A stretch of 64,000 nucleotides of DNA from Liquidambar formosana (lineage: Eukaryota; Streptophyta; Magnoliopsida; Saxifragales; Altingiaceae). The position numbers were made by a program, and so were the translations under genes. Below the pieces are notes generated by a model, which worked only from the letters and a program-made list of their open reading frames with translations, was not told the origin of the DNA and searched no databases. Below are positions 37,201 to 47,938 of this stretch, in pieces (position 1 is the first letter of the stretch; each line of letters begins with the position of its first letter). Location: positions 92,997 to 156,996 of the forward strand of contig JBBPBK010000145.1 of assembly GCA_039720395.1 (NCBI GenBank). Direction: 5' to 3'.

Positions 37201-37874
37201 AATGCTCTGCCAAGACTCAAAATTTTTTTTAACTGAAACCATGGGTAGAAATGGACTTTAATGACTTAAAAAGAATTGCAATGCCGATCCAAAGTCACTA
37301 TGATTTTATTAGAATAAAATGTCCAAGTTCTCCTAATCCCTTTCCTCTGTGGAATACATCACACTTTCCATGAACTACTTTAATATCTGTTTTGCTCAAA
37401 GTTTATTCCAGTGTCAAAGTTCAATTTCAGTAGACATATATTTGATGTTTTGTATTAAACTTTCATGAATTTGTCCATTTCTAAGAGTAACTGCAGTTGG
37501 AAACCATTTCGGACGTCTTAGAATGACAGGAAATTTGTTTGCAAGATGAACATGCAGTGCAAATCCCTAGCTCAACATCTATACTCCTTTTCTTTTATTT
37601 TAAATTCATTAAGATGCATGTTTAGATTGGCTTAATATGCTTTCTTTCATTAGAATGCACAAATGCAGTGTGTATGCATGAGGCGTCAAACCTTATACCT
37701 GCCTTGTGCTACAAAAAAGGATTGGCAATGTTTCTGCTGGTTATGATTAATTCTGGCTATTGCTGCTTTTTTTTGTTTTATTGTTTTTGTAGGATTCTTA
37801 GAGGGAGTGGGCAGGTTGTGGATGGTGATAAAGGGGTAGTTTTCACCCACAAGAATCTCCCTTTGCAATTGTAA
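25247..37874 (+). CDS. P5CS: Delta-1-pyrroline-5-carboxylate synthase (20 exons)
   Basis: Bifunctional enzyme: the N-terminal glutamate 5-kinase and C-terminal gamma-glutamyl-phosphate reductase make glutamate semialdehyde, the committed step to proline. Exons: 25247-25306, 26368-26439, 26854-26957, 27573-27675, 27849-28010, 28912-29189, 29623-29773, 29954-30118, 30370-30447, 30835-30924, 33024-33110, 33249-33335, 33465-33561, 33633-33736, 33865-33937, 35287-35437, 35548-35616, 35854-35920, 36014-36084, 37793-37874. Joined length is 716 residues, as usual for plants, with no internal stop. Visible motifs: kinase [18 protein letters not shown] and DVEGLY; Phe128, at the position tied to proline feedback in plant P5CS; reductase Cys543 in PAACNAM. 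Two odd donors: intron 8 begins GA (30119) and intron 16 begins GC (35438). If intron 8 is not removed, translation ends four codons later (ESNC), leaving a kinase-only protein of about 369 residues. Confidence 0.93.
25352..25498. repeat. MITE in P5CS intron 1
   Basis: GTGTTTGGTTGCCGAGAAAA at the left and its inverse TTTTCTTAGCAACCAAACGG at the right bracket about 145 bp starting about 45 bp after exon 1. Related ends occur at 19506 and 60503, so this is a small family in the region. Confidence 0.65.
31010..31945 (+). other. Mitochondrial DNA insertion (NUMT) with atp6 fragment in P5CS intron 10
   Basis: The frame at about 31770-31935 reads [20 protein letters not shown] and on to [18 protein letters not shown]. 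This is the conserved core of ATP synthase subunit 6, which flowering plants encode in the mitochondrion. Differences from the usual sequence (for example H and S replacing conserved residues) and the lack of either gene end show a dead fragment. The upstream sequence 31030-31770 is also more balanced in base composition than the rest of the intron and is probably from the same insertion, but I do not recognise a gene in it; its left edge is a guess. The core call is firm, the extent is not. Confidence 0.75.
31950..32510. repeat. hAT-like MITE abutting the NUMT
   Basis: The left end AGGGCTGTCAATTGGGCTGA and the inverse of the right end (AGGCCTGTCAATTGGCCAGG) match for about 15 bp. AGGGCTGTCAA-type ends are seen in plant hAT-family elements. 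Inside is a direct duplication of about 80 bp (about 32052-32125 and 32133-32215, sharing ACATTTTGGCCTGG and GGGCTATGCATTAACTCAGC). No transposase. It begins within about 10 bp of the last atp6-like base. Confidence 0.6.
33387..33471 (+). repeat. Duplicated splice acceptor before P5CS exon 13
   Basis: CTGACTAGTGTTTATTCTGC-type sequence ending CCCCAGCTT occurs at 33387-33418 and again at 33440-33471. The second copy is the acceptor of exon 13. Use of the first would add a short stretch ending in an in-frame TAG. Confidence 0.75.
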
Positions 37875-37899
37875 TTCTGCAGCAAGAGATTTTTCGGGG

Positions 37900-39200
37900 A
37901 TACTAAGAATTCCTGTTCTCTACCTTTTCATGTCCATCGTTAGTTATTATTCTATTTATTTTTTGTATGGGTGCTGTAAGTGGTGCCTAACGAGTAATGA
38001 GGATACTACAATTTTTGGTATTTTTATATATGTATACAATAAATTTTTTTTCTATGTTTGTATGGATCCCCTATACTACAAATTCCTATTCTCACACCCT
38101 TCTTTTCCCTTTTGTATGTAATAAAAGGGACCGTTAATGTGTACCCTTATCCTAGGGGCAAGCATTTTAGTATTGGATTTGTAAATATCTGGAAAAGTTG
38201 GGTTTCAATGAAAGATTTTGGGAGCATAAACTGCCAAATTATAAAACCAAAAGTAGGAGAGACAACCAGTAGATCAAATAGGCCTAATTACCAAACAAAG
38301 TTTTTTATTTTTTATTTTTTATTTTAAATGGACATAAGTCTCGGTGTATATTCCCTTGAAGAGGCACCCACTCAATCGCACAGGCCTCATATATTCAGAA
38401 GCAAGTCCCTGTGGTTACTGACCCTAGAGTTGCAGTTGTCTGGAAAGGCCCGTAGGCCGTCTTCCAAAAAACCAATTCTATTTAAGTTTAAGATTGATAC
38501 ATAATTGCTTTCCCAAGATCCAGCATTGTCAATTAGCGTTGCATGACCCAAAAGAAACAAAAACAAAAAACAAACACATAAAGATGTAAAAAAATATTGA
38601 ACATTTCACTTTAATTCCTCAAATATGCATTAAAAAAAAAAAAAAAGGTCTAATTAATCAGATGGGTGAGATTTTGCCAGGCCTTTTTCCTGCTCTGTAG
38701 CCGAATTAAGCATATTCGGCCACTTGGCCAGTGAAACCATGGAAATCTCTGAAAGTGACCCAATTTGGACAGTCCCAACCATCTTAGCAGTCCCATTAAC
38801 TACTGGTTAAAACAATCAGATCATACAGACAATCTAATGAGATCCAAGCTTCCATTCCCCCACCACCCCCGAATTCAGAGGAAGGCCCTACATAGGGCTC
38901 AAATCATCAAGATGCCTCAAAAACACTTCAGGGGTTTAAATTACTTCCCCAACACAATTTCTCAGAACCATCCAGTACAATCACCCTCTCTCGCTAACAC
39001 ACTACAAATCCACAGCTAATGAATACCGTACATGCTATCAATGAAAAAGAAAAATGAAAATGTAGAAGTTAGAGCCTACCACCCACCACTATATAACCTC
39101 ACCAGCAAAAGTAGTTGTAACTAGTTGAAAACCAAATTCGGTAATTACTCGTAGAAGTTTACATCAGAATACTGCTCTATATGTGCAATTCCCTTGACAC
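37900..39200. other. Intergenic DNA between P5CS and the MAM33-like gene
   Basis: Contains the P5CS 3' region (AATAAAAG near 38120), an A-run near 38631-38645 and unremarkable sequence. The genes on either side converge here. No further gene is supported. Confidence 0.55.
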
Positions 39201-39215
39201 TAGATGATATCATCG

Positions 39216-40437
39216 TTACTCTTGGATAAAACTCTCGAGGTTCTTCAGCCACTCCAAGTACTTCTCCTTGTCTTGCATCATCGTGTACTTGTGCAAGGAG
39301 TTGGCCATGCTGGGTTTGATCCCTCTGATCACAAGATATTTGTGGAATGCCTTCTGCAACTTCTCATCCAAACTTCTGAAAGGTCAAAAAAAAAAAAAAA
39401 AAATGAAAAAAAGAAAAAGAAACCCATCATTTAATAAAATGATCATTGAGATACTATATGCAGTTTAACGACATTATTTCCGCCAAGCTTACGAGAAGTC
39501 TGGCTCTTCTTTTGCAATCTGATCTTCGGAGCTTTTTGGATCCTCTTTTACCTCATCCATGAAAGCACTAATACCATCCGCAACTGACAAGCTATCAATC
39601 AAAATCTCGTCCATGAAAGCAGTGATACGAAACTTCAATAAGAACCAGTTTCCTTTGGAAACACTCACAACCAACGGAATACTATATCGGTTACTATTCT
39701 TCTCATCACCATCACCACCATCATCACCATTCCCATCCTTTTCAGTTTTAGAATTGGACATGTCAACTTCAACTTTGATGTCTTCATTTAGGAATTTTCT
39801 TTTTAGCAATATGGTACTTTTTCCAAGATTATATTGGATATCAAAAGGAAATCCTTCTAGAGCCTCTTCTACCTATTTGGGAAGAAAATTAAATAAAATA
39901 AAATAAAAAATTAGCAGATGATCACTCGTTCGCAAATTACAATCACTGAACTTAAGGCGTTTTACACTCGTTAGCAGATGATCACTCGTTAGCAAACTGG
40001 CTATAAGAACAAATGAAAAATGTTCTCCATAATTTGGTCAGTGATGATATCTTAAGGCGTTTTACACTATTACTGTTTTAGTGATACTACACGACATCGT
40101 TTGGTCAATTAGGTGCAGTTAATCAAATCTCCTTTTCTAGCTACCCCTGTTTGCGTAACTGCGTCCCTATGGGCTTTGTTTGGTAATTTTGAAAACTAGG
40201 TCCTGCCATTTGAATTTTATATAAATCAACATGGAATTTTTTTTTTCTTTTAAGTTTTCATAAGCATTTACGCTTCATTTTCATACAATGCTCAATAGAT
40301 TCATGAAAAGATAAACTTATTAAACAGTAATAAAATCAAAATTAGTCATACTGATATTAAGTAATAAGCTTTACCTCCATCACGATAATGGGGTGATCAA
40401 CCTCACAACACAATATGAGTCGTGTTACTTGGTACAT
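39216..40437 (-). CDS. MAM33/p32-family (mitochondrial glycoprotein) gene, probably 5'-truncated
   Basis: Two firm minus-strand exons, 39872-39493 and 39375-39216, join in frame (phase 2 intron GT-AG) to 179 residues. They carry family hallmarks: an EEALEGFPFDI strand, IKVEVDM, an acidic linker (about 20 residues rich in D, G and K), an IDSLSV segment, EEPDFSSLDEKLQKAF, then YLVIRGIKPS and a C-terminal KYLEWLKNLESF. Members are acidic trimeric proteins of the mitochondrial matrix. A possible upstream exon 40437-40375 (MYQVTRLILCCEVDHPIIVME) splices in phase and ends in a good donor, but resembles the family only weakly. No transit peptide is visible, and about 60 N-terminal residues are missing. 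It may be a partial duplicate or pseudogene; the retained exons have no stops. An odd insert repeats ISAFMDE inside the IDSLSV loop. Confidence 0.65.
39908..40072. repeat. Local tandem duplication in the MAM33-like intron
   Basis: TTAGCAGATGATCACTCGTT occurs twice, near 39910 and 39970, and CTTAAGGCGTTTTACAC occurs twice, near 39950 and 40052. The overlapping copies show a stepwise local duplication just upstream of the first firm exon. Confidence 0.7.
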
Positions 40438-40803
40438 TTAGAAAAATGGCTTTCGAAAACTATTTTTATTTTTCGACAATAAAAAATGATGAAAAAAAAA
40501 ATATTGAATTACGTGTTTTCACACATTCATTTTGAATTGTTATATGATTTTTGTCATTACAAAAGCAGAAGTGCAGAACACAGCTTTTACGTACTTCAAT
40601 AAAATACGTAAAGCAATAGAGAGAAGAAACAGAGGAAAGTACAGCCACAATGAAGCAAGCTTAAACAACAGACTGTTCCACTGGAAGTAATAAGGTCAAA
40701 GAAATCAAGTAGCATCAATAGTGTCACTACTGGAGGTAAAAGTGTAAACTAAAACTAACATCACCCCCTTCCTCCAATATATCAAGTAGCATACTCCATC
40801 TAC

Positions 40804-43800
40804 TCATATCTCACCATCCCATAATTCCTCAAGGTTCTTGTATTGGCCAAAAGTCTCATGAACAAATGAAGTCCCTCTAAGAAGTCTTGCCTGCACAATT
40901 ATAAACCCTACTGTTATTTAATATTGCATCAAAACAAGTCAGGAGAGCATCTAGACAGTTTCTTGTGCCTATCAAATAATCAGCAAAATGAATTGAAGCC
41001 TGTGTATACATCACTAGACCTTTTAAAAACGACCAAAATAAACAATATAATCACTGGACCCTAGATAGGTTTTAAATGAGAAAGAGAGAGAGGGACCTTA
41101 GTTCCGCAACCAACAATATCATACCCGCACCCCCAAATAAAGCAAAGCATTTATACGATGAAGTAAGGAACTAACACACGTAAATGATGGCTACAAATTT
41201 TCAGGGTTATATTCCTTTATGATTTAATGAAGCTAAGGTGTTTACCATCAATGATGATCATAACAATGGTATGATATCCATTAAATAAAGGAACTACTTG
41301 CCTGCTGAATTTCAGAAAACTTGGTGAATAAATCCTCAGGTATAGACCAGTCAAAGACATCCAAATTTTCCTTGATCCTTGCCTCATGCGTACTCTTGGG
41401 AAGCACACTATGACCCATTTGCAGGCCCCAACGAAGAGCAACCTGTGCCGGAGTCTTGCCCAATTTCTCTGCAACCATATTCAGAACCGGATGCTTAAGG
41501 ACATCACTCTTAAGCCATGTTGTTCCTGGAGAACCGAGAGGCGAGTACCCCTGCAAGCCATACACAAGTTGCAATATAAAAAAATTGATCAAAGGTTTTA
41601 TAAAATGTTTAGCAAAACCCAGAACACACAATAGATTAAGACTTGCCCTATCACAGATAGGTGAACTTGCTCACAATAATTTCAAGTACAGTTGCAAACT
41701 CAAATAGCAAAGTAATTAAGATTTGCCCACTCACAGATAAGTGAACTCCCTTGGATTTACAAAGAGCATGTAGCCTTGGCTGCTGCCACGAAGGATGACA
41801 CTCCACCTGGTTGACAGCAGGAGGAACACGTGCAATCTCCAACAAATCCCCCAGTTTTTTTGTGGAAAAATTGCTGACACCAATAGCTCGAGCCTTACCA
41901 GAATCATAGAGTGCTTCCATTGCTTTCCATGTGCTAGGCATATCTGTTGGAGCAAGGTTTTCAGGCTTGAATCCAACTGACCCCTTTTTCATCCGGACTG
42001 GCCAATGGATCTTCAAAAATGAGCAGCCTCATTCAGTCACAACTGAATAGCATCTTCAAATAATAGTTATTCATGTTCTCAATATCTGATTGAGTTCCTT
42101 TTTATCAGTTATAACTTCCTCCAATAGATTAATAGATGGCAATGAAAAAGATGATCTTAGAGATGCTTTTTGCTCTTTTTTAATTTTAATTTTTTTTTAT
42201 GCAGGTTTTACCTTGACTTAGGTTTGAGAATAGTTCCTCTTTCCAAAGACAACTTGCCAGGTTCATTTAAGCACACTCTTCTACTCACTTTTAACAGATG
42301 TAACTAAGAAATAAAGCATTATGAGGTACTAGTGTAATACATACAATGTACAAATCAAGATAATCGAGCTGCAAGTCATTCAAAGTTCTGTCTAATGCCA
42401 CAAGTACATCTTCTGGTTCATGATCATTACACCTGCAGATCATTTCAGTTTTAGATAGTAGAAACTGCAAAAGACAATGGTATTTTAAATGTTGTCAAAC
42501 ACTCAATATACCTACAACATCATCATCTACGCAAGTTAGCACAAAGGGGTAGCACCCATAGAAATCCTTTTATTATGCCAAAAATAAAAATTGAAACTAA
42601 CCATAGTTTGGAGGTAATCCATAAATCTTCACGCTTCACCACGTCATCTTCTAACAGCTTCTTCAAAACTAAACCAATCTACAAGAAAATAAAAACTCGA
42701 TCATTATATTGTTACAAAATCCTCAATTAAATAGGTATTTTTCAAGCAACAGACAAGGGAGTATTGAAAACCAAATCAATCATCATGTGTGAAGTAGCAA
42801 ATAATAGATTCAAATTCATGCCAAGTGTCAGCATTGAACTCTATCCCTTTCCAATAGTTAGGATCAATTGATTATGCATATACATGAAGGGATCCCCTGG
42901 CCAGAAGATAACAAAAAGGAGACTATTTTCTTACATTATATTGACAGACTTATGAAATGTGAGACAGAAGAACATGCTCCCCATAGCATGATGGATGAGG
43001 TGATGAAATGGCTTGGATGGTTATCAGTCCTTCATCTAATCAAACAAACTGTATGAGATGCATATGAACCCAGCCTGCTTTATATATAGTAGCAGGGGCA
43101 GTCCAAAAATAACATGTTCTATAAAATGAGCATAGCATAAATGAGGGTGTTGAGAAATATAAGAGGCAAGACAAGAGAAAATCAAACTGAAAGTGAATGC
43201 ATATGTAATAAGTTAGAGGTTATTGGATGCCAGTTATTTACAACAAGCCAATCTAATTACCAGAAATGGACAAACACCCTTCGACCCCAATCAGAGGAAA
43301 CCAAGTGGCCCCTAAAAGGTAACCACAAGGCAATTTCCTAACAGTGGGCCATGGAAGAGACCCAACAGGACCCCAGGATGTAAGATGTCTCCCAACTCCC
43401 ATGGAGAGGGAAATACTTTCTTTAAAAGGAAAGGACACATGTCCATATCCTAAACAAGGATACATGTCCTATCACCAAGGAGCGAGTGCTCCATATGAGA
43501 AAGAAACAATACAAAACCCACATGGACACCATGGTTGGCCTCCCCCAAAAAAACCCCAAGTTGAAATACATTGACTCTATGCAAAAGAGACCAGAAGAAT
43601 TAAAATGATAATATTTAAAAATGGTCATATCCTGACCTTTGGGACAGGATAACAAACACACATGCACTCAGATAACCGAAACAGTTCAGATAGTGTAGTC
43701 GTGTGCACTGAACACCAAGAATCGCTCAACTAAGGAGGAATTAATTTTATTTAAAAAGCACTACAAGGACAAGATGAAGGCCTTAAAGAACATTTGTTGA

Positions 43801-46174
43801 ACTAGACATGGTAACCTATAATTAATATAGAATAAGGCCATTGACAGAGCAGAATGGTAAAAAGGGACTATACCATGCCCTAAACAATTGGGATATAGAT
43901 TTAAGGTTGTGTTGATTTGAGTTGAATCGCAAAAATGACGTGTATAACTGTATATAGGCTTCTTCCTCGACTCCAATAAGATCCAAGCACTTTGGTATGT
44001 TAAAATTACTTTGTCAGAGTAGTCAAAGCCCTGTTTTTCACGACTACTTCGCCTGCCTGGACCACTAAACTCCAGCATCACCAGTGTGTACTCTAGACTA
44101 ATTGTAACATTCACAATTTCCAATATTGCAAGTTTATCCTCCATTCTTCAATAGTTAAAATTTTAAACTACTTGAACACCATAAAGTTTATTCTGCATTC
44201 TTCAGAGGCCGAAGAACTTTTGGTAAAAAAACAAATCACATAAACCACACTAACATATTCAAACATTTTGTAAAACAAAACAAGTCATAACCAGATTCAT
44301 AACCATTATGAAAATCACAAGTTTTCAAACAATCTAAGCCATTAGATTTTCAAGAGATAGAGTCAATGCAACAAGGACAACAGAATTTTCAAAATTAATT
44401 TAGCACTATGCAATATAGATACCTCCTTCTCATTTCCATAAGCTCGAGCACAATCTATATGTCGGTATCCAACCTGCATTGACAAGGGAACATATTTGGT
44501 TGAGTGCAATTGCAATAATTAGAAGAGGGAACTTTCTTTTCTTTTCTTTTCTTTTTTTGTGCGCGTTTAAAAAGGTAAAGTATAGAATAATAAAAATTAA
44601 AAAAGAGCTAAAACCCTGTACATGTAAGGTATACAAAAATAAACACCAAAAATTAAAATTGAAGTGAGTCCAAAAAGCTATAAAATGGCAACCAATTTCG
44701 TAAGCTAATTGGTTCTTTCCATCCAAAAATTGTACTAGAAAAAAACAGAGTTTCACTTTAACAGTTGAGTGCTTGAACGCATTAACAATTAAGTTTCGTT
44801 GCAGTTCCTTAATACAGACACAGATACCAGAATTTTTTTATTTTATTTATTTTTTTTTAAAGAAAAGGAGCAGCACTGGAGATGTCAAGGGAAAAACAAA
44901 TCTGCAGAATTTTGAGAGGTGCCCAGCAAACATCGCAATTGAAAGTGGGATAACACAGAATCTGCAAGTCTGCATAAATGTTGCAACTTATGAATAAAAA
45001 TTTATGGCAAGTGAGATTGCAATTTCACATCCCCGAGGAGTGTTGAGTAGCATCCCATTCTTTTTTTTAATTTTATTATAATGAGGAAGCCCTTTGGAAA
45101 ACCCCGGCCCATATAAGACCCCACAACCCTTATGAACCAAGGGCCATAAGAACCATGAAACCTTGTGTGGGTGGTCCCAAGGGGTTTAGCAAGCAAGAGT
45201 CGAACTCAAGATCTCTGCTTCTTGAGACGTAGTGCCTTGTCAACTGAGCTACCTTTTCGATAAAGAAAATATATTGTTTTCACAATAAAGGACGTGGTGA
45301 CATCCAATCAGACCAAACACCCTCCCCCCCCCCACACACACACACACCCCGAAACACACACGCACACAGAGAACTTTTTAACCCCTCTGATTCACCACAA
45401 TCTTTTGGAGCAATTACATGTCTACACAATTCAAATCGCTAACACATCGTTTGGAACTAATTCTAAACAGAATTGAAATGATTTTAATTGAATAGAACAG
45501 AAATGATTTTATTTAGAATTCTAGTTCATCTGTTTGGAATAAAAACAGAAATTAATTCAGTTCTACTCAATTCTTCTGTTTGGAATGAACATGAAAATGA
45601 ATTCACTCAGTTGTATTTCCTTTGTTACCCCTGATGAGGTAGGGTAAAGAAGATTGTTTTGTTTTTAGAATTTTAGAGTTGATCTGCAAGGGGCAGTTTT
45701 GACATATAGGTTAAAACAACAAATGGATAGTTTTGGAACTCCAATTAAGTTGGCTGAAAGTGAAAATCAATTCTCACCGATTCGATTACGAAAAATAAAA
45801 TGAATTCCACCTTTTCTAGCATACCAAACAACATATGTGGTACAAAATTAAATTGAAAATCAATTCACTTCCATTTTATTACATCCCAAATAGAGCCTAA
45901 TAAAAAGTTCTCGCAATATCAACACCGTCAATTCACGACAGATTCAGCGAAACCTAAAATAGAAATAGCATCTCAAATGTAACCAAACAAGAATCAAAAG
46001 CATTCCTACCAAACAAATGGAACAGAGAAATATAGGAAAGGAAAAGGAGAAGACCTTGATGGCGGTGGCGACGGCGTTACCAACGACACCAGGATCGGCC
46101 TGCCAGGTGCCCAAGCCGACGGAAGGCATCTTGGCTCCGGTGTTCAGCTCAAAGAATCGAATGTCGTTCGCCAT
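40804..46174 (-). CDS. Aldo-keto reductase, AKR4C type (copy 1, intact)
   Basis: Seven exons on the minus strand: 46174-46055, 44473-44423, 42678-42602, 42432-42345, 42010-41735, 41550-41302, 40890-40804. They join to 315 residues, the usual plant AKR4C length, with no stop or frameshift. The catalytic tetrad is present: Asp47 and Tyr52 ([13 protein letters not shown]), Lys81 (ITSKLW), His114 (IIHWPV). NADPH-site residues are recognisable in GVSNFS, NQVECHP and the [13 protein letters not shown] segment. Plant AKR4C enzymes are cytosolic NADPH-dependent reductases acting on reactive aldehydes, ketosteroids and sugars; the substrate here is unknown. Start [20 protein letters not shown] matches the paralogues. 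The last intron has a GC donor (CAG then GCAAGT). Several introns are long, and intron 1 contains a SINE. It is the only undamaged member of the array. Confidence 0.93.
45061..45256 (-). mobile_element. tRNA-derived SINE in AKR copy 1 intron 1
   Basis: On the minus strand it starts with GGTAGCTCAGTTGAC (A-box-like, 45239-45253) and has GAGTTCGACTC (B-box-like, 45197-45207) about 40 bases on. A non-tRNA body follows, ending in an A-rich tail at about 45061-45070. This is the RNA polymerase III promoter layout of plant SINEs. I see no clear target duplication. Confidence 0.65.
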
Positions 46175-46345
46175 TTTCACACTCTGCTTCGTGTAAGAAG
46201 AATGAGGAACGGATGATGATGATAGAGCGCGTAAAAACAACGCTGCTGCTATATGAAATGGAAAGAAGGAGAAGAGTGTGAGAGAGAAGGGAAGAGAGGT
46301 GTAGAACTATGAAGGAGTGTGGAGGAAATGGGACTCCTCTCCCTC

Positions 46346-46355
46346 CTTTATATGG
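46346..46355 (-). promoter_or_regulatory. Likely TATA box of AKR copy 1
   Basis: CATATAAAGG on the minus strand lies about 170 bp before the start codon at 46174, within a CT/GA-rich leader. The distance fits a plant core promoter. Confidence 0.5.
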
Positions 46356-46359
46356 AAAT

Positions 46360-47665
46360 GTATAATCGGCCTTCTAAGCCGTCTCAGTGTACGTTTTCCT
46401 TTGTTGCCACTTGACGTATTTTGATTCTTCTTCCTACTTCTATTCTCCCGTTTTTTAATTTTTTTTAATTTTTAATTTTTTTTAATTTTTGTAGATTTTT
46501 ATTTTTCTTTTCTCTATACTACATGAGTAATTTGCGCACACAGAACACCCGACGATGAAAAGCCTAGTTATGTGACATAGATGAAAAAACACCTTCTCAT
46601 GCTGCCTAAACTTCTAATGTTTATAAATTATTATTATTGATATTATTATTATTATTTTGACAATAGGTACAGCTCACCTTTATCAATAATTCTATAATAT
46701 TAACAATGTTCTTTTATCATCTTGAACTTAATTAAGTTTTTTTTTTTTTTTTTTTTTTTTGCTATTAAATACAGAGTATAATTTATCTAATTGAATGATT
46801 ATTCTCTTGAGACATTAATCCGAACTTTTAGTTCATTTGCGAATAGAGTCATTATTCATTTCATATCAGTTAACGCTCATGATAGACTTAATCATGATTG
46901 ACCTTAATAAAGAATAATAAATCAAACTAGTAAGCATAAACCCTAAGAATCACTAATTCACATCCAAGGATTTAAATTGTCTAACATTTTAAAACTCCAC
47001 AATTAGTTGTGTTGATGGCTTGCTGCCCTTTTTCGTAATGGTCTTACTTAAGAGGGTGGATTTTTTTTTTTTTTTAAAACAAATTAATATTTTTATTTTT
47101 ATTATACGAAGTGAAACATAAGAAATTTAACGTTCATGAGACATCCAAATTCCAAAGGCACCTTTAGTCCTAGCTCCTTAACTTTACTCATTCCATAAAA
47201 TCCGGGATGCAGGTGGCGGGAGGCTGTGCTGTAGGCAACGTTTATCGTATGTGGTCCTCACCCAACATGGTATTTCTCTTCATATTTTGGAGATGTGGCT
47301 TATTCTCTGCCACAGGCTTGTTGGCAGAAAAAATGGAACATCTCTCTTACCACTTTGACTTAATAAAAACATAATAAGCTAATGCTTCCAAAAAGAAATA
47401 AAAATTGAAAATTGAAAATTTTGTTTTTATAAACGAAAAATAAAAAACAAACTTGCCAAGCCCCTATTTAAATTTTTGGCAATTATTTCACCATGTTCCC
47501 ATGTCAGAGACTAGTTTAGCCAGTTTCAAGTAGTTTCCAGTGAGTGCAGTAAAGATTGATGTTATATTGACTAATAATTCTCCGAAGTGCAAGAAAAATG
47601 TATGCAATTCAAGTTAGAACAATACCCAACAAAACAATCATCACTTCCAATATTCACCCTCTACA

Positions 47666-47717
<52 letters not shown>

Positions 47718-47930
47718 AGGAAATGTTTTTCTTCCTCTCAATCTTGTATGCTTGACAAATGCATTTTTATTCACTTGAAAGTTCGGAGACAGAATCTAAG
47801 AACTGTTGCAAGCAGCTGTGATTTGTCAAGAATTAATTACAATGTGATCTACAAAGATGGAAAAAATAAATAAAAATGAGACTACTGATTGGAGGTATGT
47901 AAACCAAATACTCAACATAGGAAAGATCTA
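46360..47930. other. Intergenic DNA between AKR copies 1 and 2
   Basis: T-runs (about 46739-46760), ATT repeats near 46630-46655 and AT-rich filler. No gene is recognised. Confidence 0.55.
47668..47715. repeat. Uninterrupted run of 48 A
   Basis: A pure A homopolymer of 48 bases lies about 220 bp beyond the stop of AKR copy 2, which runs the other way. It could be a retroelement tail, but no element body is recognised beside it. Its length is probably approximate because such runs are hard to sequence. Confidence 0.85.
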
Positions 47931-47938
47931 GTGTAGGC

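Noticed and set aside
39559..39906. A 115-residue frame on the plus strand
   Set aside because: It is the antisense shadow of the MAM33-like exon, which has clear family motifs and splice sites.
43761..44144. A 127-residue minus-strand frame within AKR copy 1 intron 2
   Set aside because: No recognisable domain, and composition like the surrounding intron.
45190..45256. Possible tRNA gene on the minus strand
   Set aside because: A-box and B-box are present, but acceptor and anticodon stems do not pair well and an A-tailed body follows. A SINE explains it better.
45436..45900. Possible MITE with TTTGGAAT words in AKR copy 1 intron 1
   Set aside because: Short repeated words are present, but I could not define matching inverted ends.
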